Positions 8,541 through 16,550 of a stretch of DNA of 64,000 nt are shown in pieces. The stretch comes from JACRCT01 sp049841135. GTDB taxonomy: Bacteria; Myxococcota; Myxococcia; Myxococcales; UBA5297. Both the position numbers and the translations under genes were made by a program. Positions within the stretch are counted from its first letter, which is position 1; each line of letters starts with the position of its first letter. The notes under the pieces are model-generated. The model did not search any database. It saw only the letters and a list, made by a program, of their open reading frames with translations, and was not told the DNA's origin. The stretch is from NCBI GenBank assembly GCA_049841135.1, contig JASGHK010000004.1:2480001-2544000 (forward strand). The letters run 5' to 3'.

Positions 8541-9844
8541 TGGACGGGGCCCTCCCGCCGTCGGCCCTCCCCCCTGCCGCGCTGACGCTCGTCCTGCTCC
8601 TCCTCGCCGCCTCGTGCGCTCCGCTCGTCCCCGAAGTCGATCAGGCCGGCGCCGAGCAGCTCCTCGCCGAGACCCCGCCGGCGCTCGTCCTCGACGTCCG
8701 CCAGAGCAAGAGCGGCAATCGGCTCGACCGCTTCCTGCCCGGCGCGATCCTCCTCGCGCCCGACGAGGTCGACGGCTTCCTCCTGCACGCGAAGGTCCCC
8801 AAAGACCGCCCGCTCCTCATGGTCTGCTTCGTCGGCCGCACCTCGCAGATGGCTGGGCTCGCCGCCCGCGACGCCGGTTACGACCGGGTCTTCAGCCTCG
8901 CGGGCGGAATGGAGGCCTGGAAGGGCGCGACGGCGCGCGCGGCGCTCCAGCCCGCCGCGGAGGAGCGCGCACCGCGCCATCTCGAGGCGAGCTTCGTCGA
9001 GCAGCTGGCGACCGTCGCCCTGGGCATCGGGATCAAGGCCACGTACATGGCGCTCTCCGCGCTGCTCATCGCGCTGCTCTGGCGCTCACGCGAGCGCGGC
9101 CTGGTCCGCGTGCGCCAGTCGATGATCGCCTTCCTCTTCGGCGAGGGCATGTGCGCGGTCAACTTCCTGTGCGCCTCCGGCGAGTCCGACCCCATCGAGG
9201 TCTTCCACGGCCTGGGCATGCTGGTGATGGGCTCCCTCCTTCCCTGGGGCCTGTGGCAGCTCGCCGACGACCGCGTCCTGCGCTACGAGGACCCGGACAT
9301 GGGCTGCGCCATCCAGCGCTTCTGCGGCCGCTGCTGGAAGCGCGAGGCAGTCTCCTGCGGGCTGCAGCGGCTCTTCCTCTTCGTCGCGCCCGCGCTGGCC
9401 ATCGTCTCGCTCCTCCCCCTGTGCGGACCCGTGGTGCCCCTCAGGATCGAGACCACCATCTTCGGCACGCCGATGGTCGACCAGGTCAGCGCCCAGCTGC
9501 AGCTCATCGAGTTCCGCCTCTACCCACTCATCGCCTGCGCGCTGTTCCTCGTCTGCTTCGCCTTGCTCTGGGGCGGCAAGGCGACCTTCCACGGCGCCCA
9601 GGCCGCCCTTTTCAGCGGGCTGGGCTTCATGAGCTTCTCGGTGATGCGCTTCTGCCTCTTGAACACCTTTCGCGACCGCATCCTCTGGGCCGACGCCTGG
9701 GAGGAGGCGACCGAGTTCGTCGCCATCGCCTTCGTGCTGCTCTTCCTCTTCGTCTTCCGCCGCCAGCTGGACGTCCTCAAGGTCCTCTCCCGGCTGACAC
9801 CGGACGCGGCCCCGGGCTCGCCTCCACCGAAGCCCACGTCCTGA
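8540..9844 (+). CDS. Rhodanese domain fused to polytopic membrane protein
   Basis: A 434-residue protein with three parts. The first is an N-terminal hydrophobic segment ending in a Cys (SC at 25-26), which could be a signal anchor or a weak lipobox. The second is a rhodanese domain (about 38-125) with LVLDVRQ and the active-site loop C96-FVGRT, so the persulfide-forming cysteine is present. The third is a C-terminal region with about seven hydrophobic segments from residue 160 to 415. Its start overlaps the stop of the preceding radical SAM gene (TGATG), so the two are very likely co-translated. Placing a sulfur-transfer domain beside three radical SAM genes suggests sulfur insertion, or a redox or sulfur supply for Fe-S clusters, at the membrane. 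That link is inference; the membrane part is not recognised. Confidence 0.75.
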   Translation: MDGALPPSALPPAALTLVLLLLAASCAPLVPEVDQAGAEQLLAETPPALVLDVRQSKSGNRLDRFLPGAILLAPDEVDGFLLHAKVPKDRPLLMVCFVGRTSQMAGLAARDAGYDRVFSLAGGMEAWKGATARAALQPAAEERAPRHLEASFVEQLATVALGIGIKATYMALSALLIALLWRSRERGLVRVRQSMIAFLFGEGMCAVNFLCASGESDPIEVFHGLGMLVMGSLLPWGLWQLADDRVLRYEDPDMGCAIQRFCGRCWKREAVSCGLQRLFLFVAPALAIVSLLPLCGPVVPLRIETTIFGTPMVDQVSAQLQLIEFRLYPLIACALFLVCFALLWGGKATFHGAQAALFSGLGFMSFSVMRFCLLNTFRDRILWADAWEEATEFVAIAFVLLFLFVFRRQLDVLKVLSRLTPDAAPGSPPPKPTS

Positions 9845-9858
9845 AGACGCAGGGCATC

Positions 9859-9877
9859 AATCCCAAGTCATGGGATT
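9859..9877. promoter_or_regulatory. Short perfect dyad
   Basis: AATCCCA (9859-9865) and TGGGATT (9871-9877) form a 7-bp dyad around a 5-base centre. It lies between the rhodanese gene and the von Willebrand gene. It could be an operator for the latter or a small transcript-end hairpin; it has no T-run. Confidence 0.3.
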
Positions 9878-9959
9878 TGCGGGCCTATTTCTCCAGGCAA
9901 CTTGCACCCCAGAACTCCCGACAATGGGATGTTTGGCCCCCCATGTCGTGGAGTTCCCC

Positions 9960-12062
9960 ATGCGCTCGCACCTGCTCCCCGCCGTCCTCGCCGCCGCCGT
10001 GACGGCGACGCTCTTCGCTCCGCGCGCCGAGGCGGTCCCCTGCCCCACCGATCTGCCGGTGCTGCTCATCGTGCAGGACAAGTCGGGCTCGATGGACGAA
10101 GAGCCGTGCTCCGGCTGCGACACGAAGTGGGTGTCGTCGATGACCGCGGTGACGGACATGACGACCAAGTTCTCCAACCGGTTCGACTTCGGCCTGGAGT
10201 TCTTCCCGATGGACGCCAACTCCTGCTCCTACGGCGGCATCGTCGCCGACGTCCCGTCGACCGCGCAGAACGTCCACGACCAGTACGCCTGGGACTACCC
10301 GGCAGGCTCGACCCCGACCGCGGTGGCCCTTGGCAATGCCAAGACCTACTTGCAGTCGCTGCACCTCACTGTGAATGCCTACGTGCTGCTCATCACCGAC
10401 GGCATGCCCAACTGCAACGCCTCGCTCAACCCGGCCACCTGCGCCTGGACCTCGTCGTCGTGCTCCGGGGCCAACTCCTGCGCCGCCGAGTCCTGCCTCG
10501 ACGACGCCGCCACCAAGACCGCGGCAGCCGCGCTCAAGAACGCCGGCTTCCCCGTCTACGTGGTCGGCTTCGGCGACGCCGGCTTCCTCAGCAACAAGCC
10601 CGTCCTCGACGCCATCGCCGTCTCCGGCGGGACTAGCACGTCCTACACCGCCACCGACGAGGCCTCGCTCACGACCGCCCTCGACACCATCGGCGCGAAG
10701 ATCGCCAACTGCTGCGTCAACGTCTGCACGGCGGGCGCCCAGAAGTGCGGCGCCAACAACGACACCATCCGCTGCGTCTTCGACTCCGCCCAGGGTTGCA
10801 CCGCCTGGACCACCAGCGCCTGCCCGAACAAGTCGGTGTGCACCAACGGCAGCTGCGTGGCCTGCAACGACCAGTGCACCCTCAACGCCTTCCGCTGCAG
10901 CGGCAACGAGAGCCAGAAGTGCGTGGTGGGCGCCGGCGGGTGCAACGTGTGGCAGAAGTACCAGACCTGCGGCTACGGCGAGGTCTGCACCAACGGCACC
11001 TGCGTCTCCTGCAGCGCCTGCACCTCCGGCGACTCCAAGTGCCTCAACTCCAGCACCTCGCAGACCTGCGAGTGGAACTTCCTCACCGGCTGCACCGAGT
11101 GGTCGACCGACACCTGCGGCTACGGCACCGTCTGCACCGGCGACTCCTGCACCCGCTGCGACGGCCTGTGCGCCGCCGGCACCCGCGGCTGCAGCGGCAA
11201 GATCCCGGTGGAGTGCAAGGCCGACGCGTACGGCTGCACCAGCTGGTCGCAGGAGGCCCCCTGCGACACCTTCTGCTCGGGCGGGGCCTGCGGCGTCTGC
11301 GGCACCTCTTGCACCAACGGCGCCAAGGAGTGCCACGCCAGCAAGCTGGCCACCTGCGGCAAGGACGTGAACAGCTGCCCGGTGTGGAACGAGTCCGACT
11401 GCCCCGCCGGCCAGTACTGCTCGCAGGGGGCCTGCGCCGCCTGCCCCGCCGCCTGCACCCCCGGCACCAAGCAGTGCGCCGGCAACCAGGTCATGGAGTG
11501 CAAGCAGCAGGCGTCCGGCTGCTACGCGCTCACCCCCGGCGCCACCTGCACCGCCGAACAGGTCTGCAAGAACGGCAGCTGCATCACCCCGTGCAAGGAC
11601 GAGTGCTCGCAGGGCGCGACCAAGTGCAGCGGCGAGGTGCCCTACACCTGCGTGACCGCGCCGACCGGCTGCACCGTCTGGCAGGGCAGCACCGCGTGCA
11701 TCGCGCCCAAGGCCTGCGCCGAGGGCGCCTGCCGCAGCAAGTGCACGGGCGTGGAGATCGAGACCTGCAGCGAGCCAGACTTCACCTGCAAGGTGTTGCC
11801 CAACGGCCACCTGTGCGTGCCGGCCTTCGGCCCCGACGCCGGCAGCACGCCCCCCACCGGCTTGGATGCCGGCGGGCTGATCATCATCGACGACGAGCCC
11901 GATGCCAGCTCCAGCGGCACGCGCCGCGACGCTGGCCACGGCACGAGCGACCCGGGCGGCATGGTCGGCGGCTGTGGCTGCTCGGCCGGCTCGGCCGCGA
12001 GCCCGCTCGCGCTCCTGGCGCCGCTGATGCTGCTGGGCTTCGCCGCCCGCCGCCGCCGGTAG
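9960..12062 (+). CDS. Secreted von Willebrand A protein with Cys repeats and MYXO-CTERM tail
   Basis: A 700-residue exported protein. A signal peptide covers about residues 1-25. A von Willebrand factor A domain (about 27-245) has the metal-site motif DKSGSMDE and later LLITDGMPNC. It is followed by seven Cys-rich repeats of about 50 residues with six or more cysteines each (typically C-x3-C...GC-x-W...C-x4-VC-x-NG-x-C), which are probably disulfide-knotted. An Asp/Gly linker leads to a MYXO-CTERM-like tail (GGCGCSAG, a hydrophobic stretch and a final Arg cluster) expected to direct sorting to the cell surface. ATG 9960 starts the signal peptide directly; an upstream in-frame ATG would place 30 unlikely residues before it. 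Adhesion or surface binding is the usual role of such proteins, but no partner is evident. Confidence 0.88.
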   Translation: MRSHLLPAVLAAAVTATLFAPRAEAVPCPTDLPVLLIVQDKSGSMDEEPCSGCDTKWVSSMTAVTDMTTKFSNRFDFGLEFFPMDANSCSYGGIVADVPSTAQNVHDQYAWDYPAGSTPTAVALGNAKTYLQSLHLTVNAYVLLITDGMPNCNASLNPATCAWTSSSCSGANSCAAESCLDDAATKTAAAALKNAGFPVYVVGFGDAGFLSNKPVLDAIAVSGGTSTSYTATDEASLTTALDTIGAKIANCCVNVCTAGAQKCGANNDTIRCVFDSAQGCTAWTTSACPNKSVCTNGSCVACNDQCTLNAFRCSGNESQKCVVGAGGCNVWQKYQTCGYGEVCTNGTCVSCSACTSGDSKCLNSSTSQTCEWNFLTGCTEWSTDTCGYGTVCTGDSCTRCDGLCAAGTRGCSGKIPVECKADAYGCTSWSQEAPCDTFCSGGACGVCGTSCTNGAKECHASKLATCGKDVNSCPVWNESDCPAGQYCSQGACAACPAACTPGTKQCAGNQVMECKQQASGCYALTPGATCTAEQVCKNGSCITPCKDECSQGATKCSGEVPYTCVTAPTGCTVWQGSTACIAPKACAEGACRSKCTGVEIETCSEPDFTCKVLPNGHLCVPAFGPDAGSTPPTGLDAGGLIIIDDEPDASSSGTRRDAGHGTSDPGGMVGGCGCSAGSAASPLALLAPLMLLGFAARRRR

Positions 12063-12088
12063 CCGTCGCCTCCGCGCTTGCGTGACCC

Positions 12089-12119
12089 CGGGCTCTGGTC
12101 CTCGCTGGACCGGGGCCCG
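12089..12119. terminator. Bidirectional hairpin terminator
   Basis: A 13-bp stem (12089-12101 with 12107-12119, including G-T wobble pairs) has a 5-base loop. It sits between the convergent von Willebrand and protease-like genes and is followed by a short GTTTC on the plus strand. Confidence 0.6.
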
Positions 12120-12134
12120 AGCGTTTCTGCTCCA

Positions 12135-12815
12135 TCACACGTCGATGGTCGTTGCCGGCAGCCGCGACATCAGGTCCGTCCCGACGATCGCCCCCAGCCC
12201 TGCCGTTCTCAGCGCCCGCTCCACCGCGCCGACCGCCAAGCCTAGTCTCGCCAGATCGAGCCGGGAGTCCGGCAGCTCCACAGCGCAGACCACGAGCGGT
12301 ACGTCGCAGTCCTCTCGACGGCCGAGGAGGAAGTTGAAGTCGCGCGCCACGCCCTCGCGCCGATAGCTCGGGGCGCTCATCTCGCGGACGTAGGAGAGGC
12401 GCGCACCGGTGTCCACCACCGCCTCGCAACGCCGCCCTTCGACCACGATTTCCCAGGTCGGCAGGCCGATGCGGTGCGTTCGCAAGGCCCTGGCGCCCGA
12501 GGGCTCGACGGCCAAGGTGCGGTCCTTCCAGTCCAGCGTGATGCGGTGACCGCGAAGGAGGTCGCAGCCGAGCAGCAGATCGAGCTCGACTCCGGCCGCC
12601 TCGCGCCCGCCGAAGTCGTGCATCGCCTGCGAGACGGCGCCCACCTCGCGCCCCAGCGGGTCCGCCCGACCGATCGCCGCCCGGCCCGCCCACGGCAGCT
12701 CGACCTCGGGAACGCGGCCGAAGCTGACCGGCGCCCCTGTGTCGAGCAGCGCCGTGCGTCCGCCCAAGGAGAGCAGGACGTGCCCGTCGACGAGCGCGAA
12801 GGGAACGCGGCTCAC
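12135..12815 (-). CDS. Two-lobed retropepsin-like aspartic protease homologue
   Basis: A 226-residue cytoplasmic-looking protein with two retropepsin-like halves in one chain. The first half has ALLDTGAPVSF and, later, LLLGCDLLRGHRITLDW. The second has AVVDTGARLSYV and, later, AIVGTDLMSRLP. In each half a D-T-G-A triad is followed by the hydrophobic-Gly-x-Asp segment typical of the flap-distal strand. Bacterial retropepsin-like domains usually supply one DTG per chain and dimerise, so two complete lobes in one chain recall eukaryotic pepsins. No signal peptide is visible. The GTG start at 12815 overlaps the SDR stop (GTGA), indicating translational coupling with the SDR and Tes-like radical SAM genes. 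Whether it is an active protease is unknown. Confidence 0.7.
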   Translation of the reverse strand: MSRVPFALVDGHVLLSLGGRTALLDTGAPVSFGRVPEVELPWAGRAAIGRADPLGREVGAVSQAMHDFGGREAAGVELDLLLGCDLLRGHRITLDWKDRTLAVEPSGARALRTHRIGLPTWEIVVEGRRCEAVVDTGARLSYVREMSAPSYRREGVARDFNFLLGRREDCDVPLVVCAVELPDSRLDLARLGLAVGAVERALRTAGLGAIVGTDLMSRLPATTIDV

Positions 12816-13552
12816 ACCGCGCCGTCCACGATGATGGTCGCGCCGTTCATGTAGCTGTTCTTGTCCGAGACCAGGAAGGCCACGAGGTCGGCGATCTCCT
12901 CGACCTTGCCGGGCCGGCCGATGGCGCAGTGCTGCAGGTACTCGTCGAGCCGGTTGGCGGGGATATGGTTCGCCACCCCTTCGTCGAGGACGCCGGGGGC
13001 GAGGCAGTTCACGGTGATGCCGTAGCGCGCCACCTCCTTGGCCAGCGACTCGGTGAAGCCCTTGATGGCCGCCTTCGCGGTGCAGTAGTGCACCGGCGCC
13101 GGGATCATCTTCACGCCCGCCAAGGAGCCGATGTTCAGGATGCGGCCGCGGTTGAGGCGCACCATCCCGCGCAGCACCGCCTGGGAGGCGAGGAAGGTGC
13201 CCTTGACGTTCACGTCCATCAACAGGTCCCAGTCCTCCTCCTCCATCAGCGCCAGCGGCACCGCCTGGCTCACCCCGGCGTTGTTCACCAGGACGTCGAT
13301 GACGCCGAAGGGCTTCTCGACCTCGCGGACCATGTCCCACAGGCCCTTCTTGTCGAGCACCGAGACCTTGAAGCCCTTGGCCTGCCCGCCCGCCTTGGCG
13401 ATCTCCTCTTCGACGGCGCGAGCCTCGGCCTCCGACTTCGAGTAGTTGAACGCCACCTTGGCGCCTTCGCGCGCGAGCGTCTTGCACAGCGCGCGCCCCA
13501 GGCCCTTGCTGCCCCCGGTCACCAGCGCCACTCGCCCATCGAGCATCCCCAT
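12812..13552 (-). CDS. FabG-like short-chain dehydrogenase/reductase
   Basis: A 246-residue classical SDR, close to 3-oxoacyl-ACP reductases. It has the NAD(P)-binding TGGSKGLGRAL, NNAGVSQ, the catalytic Ser in NIGSLAGVK, the Y-x3-K pair in VHYCTAKAAIKGF, and the C-terminal SYMNGATIIVDGAV. Start codons at 13552 (MGMLDG) and 13546 are both possible; 13552 is used because it lies 5 bases after the stop of the upstream radical SAM gene. It is the middle gene of a three-gene minus-strand operon, with a GTGA overlap to the protease-like gene. Next to the ketosynthase operon, a reductase acting on an acyl-carrier-bound or lipid-derived ketone is likely. Confidence 0.88.
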   Translation of the reverse strand: MGMLDGRVALVTGGSKGLGRALCKTLAREGAKVAFNYSKSEAEARAVEEEIAKAGGQAKGFKVSVLDKKGLWDMVREVEKPFGVIDVLVNNAGVSQAVPLALMEEEDWDLLMDVNVKGTFLASQAVLRGMVRLNRGRILNIGSLAGVKMIPAPVHYCTAKAAIKGFTESLAKEVARYGITVNCLAPGVLDEGVANHIPANRLDEYLQHCAIGRPGKVEEIADLVAFLVSDKNSYMNGATIIVDGAV

Positions 13553-13557
13553 CGCGT

Positions 13558-15249
13558 CTACGCTCCTTGCGTCCACGGCGCGCGGCCGAAGCTGGCGCGC
13601 GGCGTCCCGGCGCCCTGCGCGGCGCCGCGGTGGAAGAGGTTGAAGCCGCACGCCGGCATCAGGGTCCCGTCGGCCTGTGCGTAGTGGTTGCAGCACTTGC
13701 GCAGGCGCTCGAGGTCGAAGTCGTGGGCGTCCATGTAGTGGTGGATGAAGATCGACTTCGCCTGCCGCTCACCGCCCTTGAGCGCCTCCTTGAAGGGCAG
13801 CGCCACGCCCGAGAACATCGTGTCCACGGTGCGGCGCAGCGCGGCGAGGATGCCCTTGGACTGCGGCACCTCGTCTTGGCGCGCGAAGAGGTCGTAGGTG
13901 ACGTCGCGCAGCGCCTGCTCGATCTCCGGGAGCGCCGGGATGCTGGCCGAGTTGCGCAGCAGCCCGCCGTGCTTGCGCAGGTCGGCGAACCGCTGGAACG
14001 GGACGAAGGAGCCGTCCCCCAGCTTGAGCAGGTAGGTCAGCGCCACGCAGTGCGGGTTGGGGCACGGCAGCGGGCAGAAGTCGGTCAGGGCGATGCGGCC
14101 CGAGGTCTGCGCCTCGATGGCCTTCATGATGCCCGGGACGGTGACGCGGTCGAGCGGGTCGCCGCCGAAGGTCGCGCCGCCGCGCCCGGAGAGGGTCAGG
14201 GGCTGCAGGTTGAGCGAGACGATGTGCTCCTTCTGGAGCATCAGATCGACGAGCGCGCCCAGCTGGTCCTCGTTGACGCCGCGGGCCACGGTGGCCAGGA
14301 GCTGGGTGGGGATCTTCAGCTCCTCGAGCGCCTTGAGCGCCGCCGCCTTCTCCTCGGTCAGGTCGCGCCCGCGCAGCGCCTGGTGGACCTGGGGCGTGAA
14401 GCCGTCGAGCTGGAGGATGACGTAGGCGCCCTTCTCCTTGAGCTGCTCGGCGAAGGCGCGGTCGCGGCCGATGCGCAGGCCGTTGGTGAGCAGGACGACC
14501 CGGCCGACCTCTGGGCGGCTGGCCTCGTCGATGAGCTCCAGGATCTGCGGGTGGCTGGTGGGCTCGCCGCCGGAGAGCGCCAGGCTCTCGAGCAGGCCTT
14601 CGTTGGCGATGAGGCCATCGATGATCCGCTTGAGCTCCTCGCGCTTCAGGTGGTGCGCCTGCGAGTTGTCGACCAGGCAGATGGGGCACGCGAGGTTGCA
14701 GTGGTCGGTGACCTCGATGATGGGGACGCAGGTGTGCTGCTCGTGCTCGGTGCACAGGCCGCAGTCCTGAGGGCAGCCCTTCTCCTGCTTCCTGGCCGCC
14801 TGGTGCGGCTGGCTGCCGGCGCGCGAGTAGGCGTAGGCGCCGACGTACCAGGACGCGTCCTCGGAGACGAGCGCCTTGGACTGCCCGCACTTCGGGCAGG
14901 TCTTGGCGAGGTAGACCTTGCCGCCCTCGAGGACGACCTTGGCGTCGATCAGCTCCAGGCACTTCGCGCAGGCGGCGGTGGTGGTCTTGAAGGTGCGTGC
15001 GGCGCCGTCGTTGGTCGCGCCCTGGGCCAGGAAGTCGTCGAGGTAGGCCTTGGCGTCCCCGGCGACCTTCTCCTCGGACGGGCCGCAGGTGGCGCAGTGC
15101 TTGAGGCGGAAGACCTCACCTGCACGCAGGACGGTGCGCACCTCGATCCGCGCGCCGCACTTGGAGCAGGTCGTGGGCTCCTGCTTCAGGTAGACGTGGG
15201 GGCGGTCCTTGCGCCCGTGGGTTGCGGGACCGCAGCTCGCGCACTTCAT
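13558..15249 (-). CDS. Tes/MJ0619-like radical SAM enzyme
   Basis: A 563-residue radical SAM enzyme with an elaborate N-terminal metal-binding region. Paired C-x2-C sets occur at about 3/6, 28/31, 52/55, 94/97 and 118/121, followed by KGCPQDCGLC (C159, C163, C166). The radical cluster motif C184-x3-C188-x2-C191 (DHCNLACPIC) comes next, then LALSGGEPTSHPQI and LLTNGLRIG. This order, including the GC-P-x-DCGLC element directly before the radical motif, is that of the MJ0619/tetraether-lipid-synthase group, which joins unactivated alkyl carbons. Further cysteines in TDFCPLPCPNPHC probably bind another cluster. It is the first gene of an operon with an SDR and faces the ketosynthase operon across 245 bp. 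A role in lipid or polyketide chain modification is inferred from family and context. Confidence 0.78.
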   Translation of the reverse strand: MKCASCGPATHGRKDRPHVYLKQEPTTCSKCGARIEVRTVLRAGEVFRLKHCATCGPSEEKVAGDAKAYLDDFLAQGATNDGAARTFKTTTAACAKCLELIDAKVVLEGGKVYLAKTCPKCGQSKALVSEDASWYVGAYAYSRAGSQPHQAARKQEKGCPQDCGLCTEHEQHTCVPIIEVTDHCNLACPICLVDNSQAHHLKREELKRIIDGLIANEGLLESLALSGGEPTSHPQILELIDEASRPEVGRVVLLTNGLRIGRDRAFAEQLKEKGAYVILQLDGFTPQVHQALRGRDLTEEKAAALKALEELKIPTQLLATVARGVNEDQLGALVDLMLQKEHIVSLNLQPLTLSGRGGATFGGDPLDRVTVPGIMKAIEAQTSGRIALTDFCPLPCPNPHCVALTYLLKLGDGSFVPFQRFADLRKHGGLLRNSASIPALPEIEQALRDVTYDLFARQDEVPQSKGILAALRRTVDTMFSGVALPFKEALKGGERQAKSIFIHHYMDAHDFDLERLRKCCNHYAQADGTLMPACGFNLFHRGAAQGAGTPRASFGRAPWTQGA

Positions 15250-15317
15250 ACGGAAGCCTCCAGGGAGAGGCGGGCATCATGCCGAGCGGCTTCCGACAGC
15301 GTCAACCCGGGGCGACG

Positions 15318-15469
15318 CCCGAGCTTGGGGGAGCGCCCCACGACACCCCGAGCTTGTCGAAGGGGCAGCGCTCGCTCTGTCTGGACTGGATTGCAGGGCG
15401 CTTTCCTGCAGATGCAGAGATTGAGGTCTGGCCCTCGACAAGCTCGGGGTGTCGTTCTCCAAGCTCGGG
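15318..15469. repeat. Nested inverted repeat of a dispersed palindromic element
   Basis: Two inverted pairs are nested around one centre. The inner arms, 15340-15360 and 15435-15455, are perfect 21-bp complements and continue with a near-match (AAGGG/CCC). The outer arms are CCCGAGCTTGG (15318-15328) and CCAAGCTCGGG (15459-15469). All four arms contain the core CCGAGCTTG or its complement, and a further copy lies at 30632-30655. The whole lies in the 245-bp gap between the divergent radical SAM and ketosynthase operons. It looks like a REP/BIME-type element; folding on both strands could also affect transcription. Confidence 0.75.
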
Positions 15470-15493
15470 GGTGGCGCGTGCTATGAAGCGCAC

Positions 15494-16550
15494 ATGCAGC
15501 GGGGCCCCAGAGCAGCCATCGTCGGCGTCTCGGCCGTGAGCGCGTTCGGCTTCGGCTGGCGTGGGCTTGGCCAGGCGCTGCTCGACCGCGCGCTCTCGCC
15601 CCGACCCTGCCCGTCCCTGAGCCGCTCGCACCCCGGCACCTGCGCGAGCGAAGTGCCGACGGTGCCGGCCGCCGACGACGTCGCCGACGTCAAGACCCGT
15701 CGGCTCATGTCCCGTGCGGCACACCTGGCGGCCGTGGCCATGAAGCAGGCGCTCGCCGACGCAGCCTGGGACCAGGGCCGCGAGGAGAATCGGCTGCTTC
15801 CTGGGGCTGGGCGCCTCGGGCGGGCCGATGGAGGAGCTGCTGGCCATCCTCAAGGCCAGCATCGTGGCCGGGAAGGTCGACACCGCGCGCTTCTGCCGCG
15901 AAGGCCTGGCCTCGGCGCACCCGCTGCTCGCCTTCCACCTGCTGAGCAACTACATCCTGTGCCACGGCTCCATCGCTGCCGGACTCGGTGGCCCCAACCG
16001 CGCCTTCTACTCGCGCGGAACCGGGACGGTGACTGCGCTCGCCGAAGCCTGCTGGGCGCTCGCCGAGGACGACTGCACCCGCGCGCTCGCGGGCGGCGCC
16101 GATTCCGCGCTGCACCTGGCCAGCTTCGAAGAGCTGCACCTCGAAGGCTTCACGGCAAACGGCTTCGTCCCCGGCGAAGGTGCGGCGCTCCTGGCGCTCA
16201 GCACGGAGGCCGAGCGCCCGCTCGCGTGGATCGAGGCCTGCGCCGTAGACCGGGACCTCGCCGTCGTCCTCGACCGCCTGAAGGGCCCCGCCCCGGACCT
16301 CATCATCCAAGCGCCGTGGGGACCGTCCGCGCGCGACGCCATCGCATCCGCGGTCCACACCGTCGACTCCATTTGCTTCATCGACCTCTTCGCGGCGCTT
16401 GCCGACCCGCTCGCTGCCGGACCTGCGCTGGCCTGCGCCGCCGCGGTCGACCTGCTCGTCTCGGGCAAAGCCCACCAAGCCCTCGTGCTCTGCGCCGGCG
16501 TGGACGGCGCCTTCGGCGGTGTGCGCCTTTCGTGCGGGAGGCCGGCATGA
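15494..16550 (+). CDS. Chain-length-factor-like ketosynthase partner (one frameshift)
   Basis: Repaired, this is a 351-residue member of the FabF/ketosynthase family that lacks catalysis. It begins RAAIVGVSAVSAFGFGWRG, as FabF-type enzymes do, and retains the thiolase-fold strands (LAGGADSALH and GFVPGEGAALLALS). However, where an active enzyme has the nucleophilic Cys, it reads FYSRGTGTVTAL, and no HGTGT or GHxxxASG histidine motifs follow. It should act as the non-catalytic partner of the active ketosynthase whose ATG overlaps its stop (ATGA at 16547-16550), as chain-length factors do in type II polyketide systems. The frameshift is at 15787-15791, where GAATC probably stands for GATC (EEIGCFLGLGASGG after repair). 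It heads the plus-strand operon. Confidence 0.75.

Noticed and set aside
9885..11939. 684-codon minus-strand frame opposite the von Willebrand gene
   Set aside because: It is Gly/Ala/Arg-rich without any domain and mirrors the Cys codons of the true gene.
15340..15455. Inverted repeat as ends of an insertion sequence
   Set aside because: Only about 75 bases lie between the arms, with no transposase and no target-site duplication.
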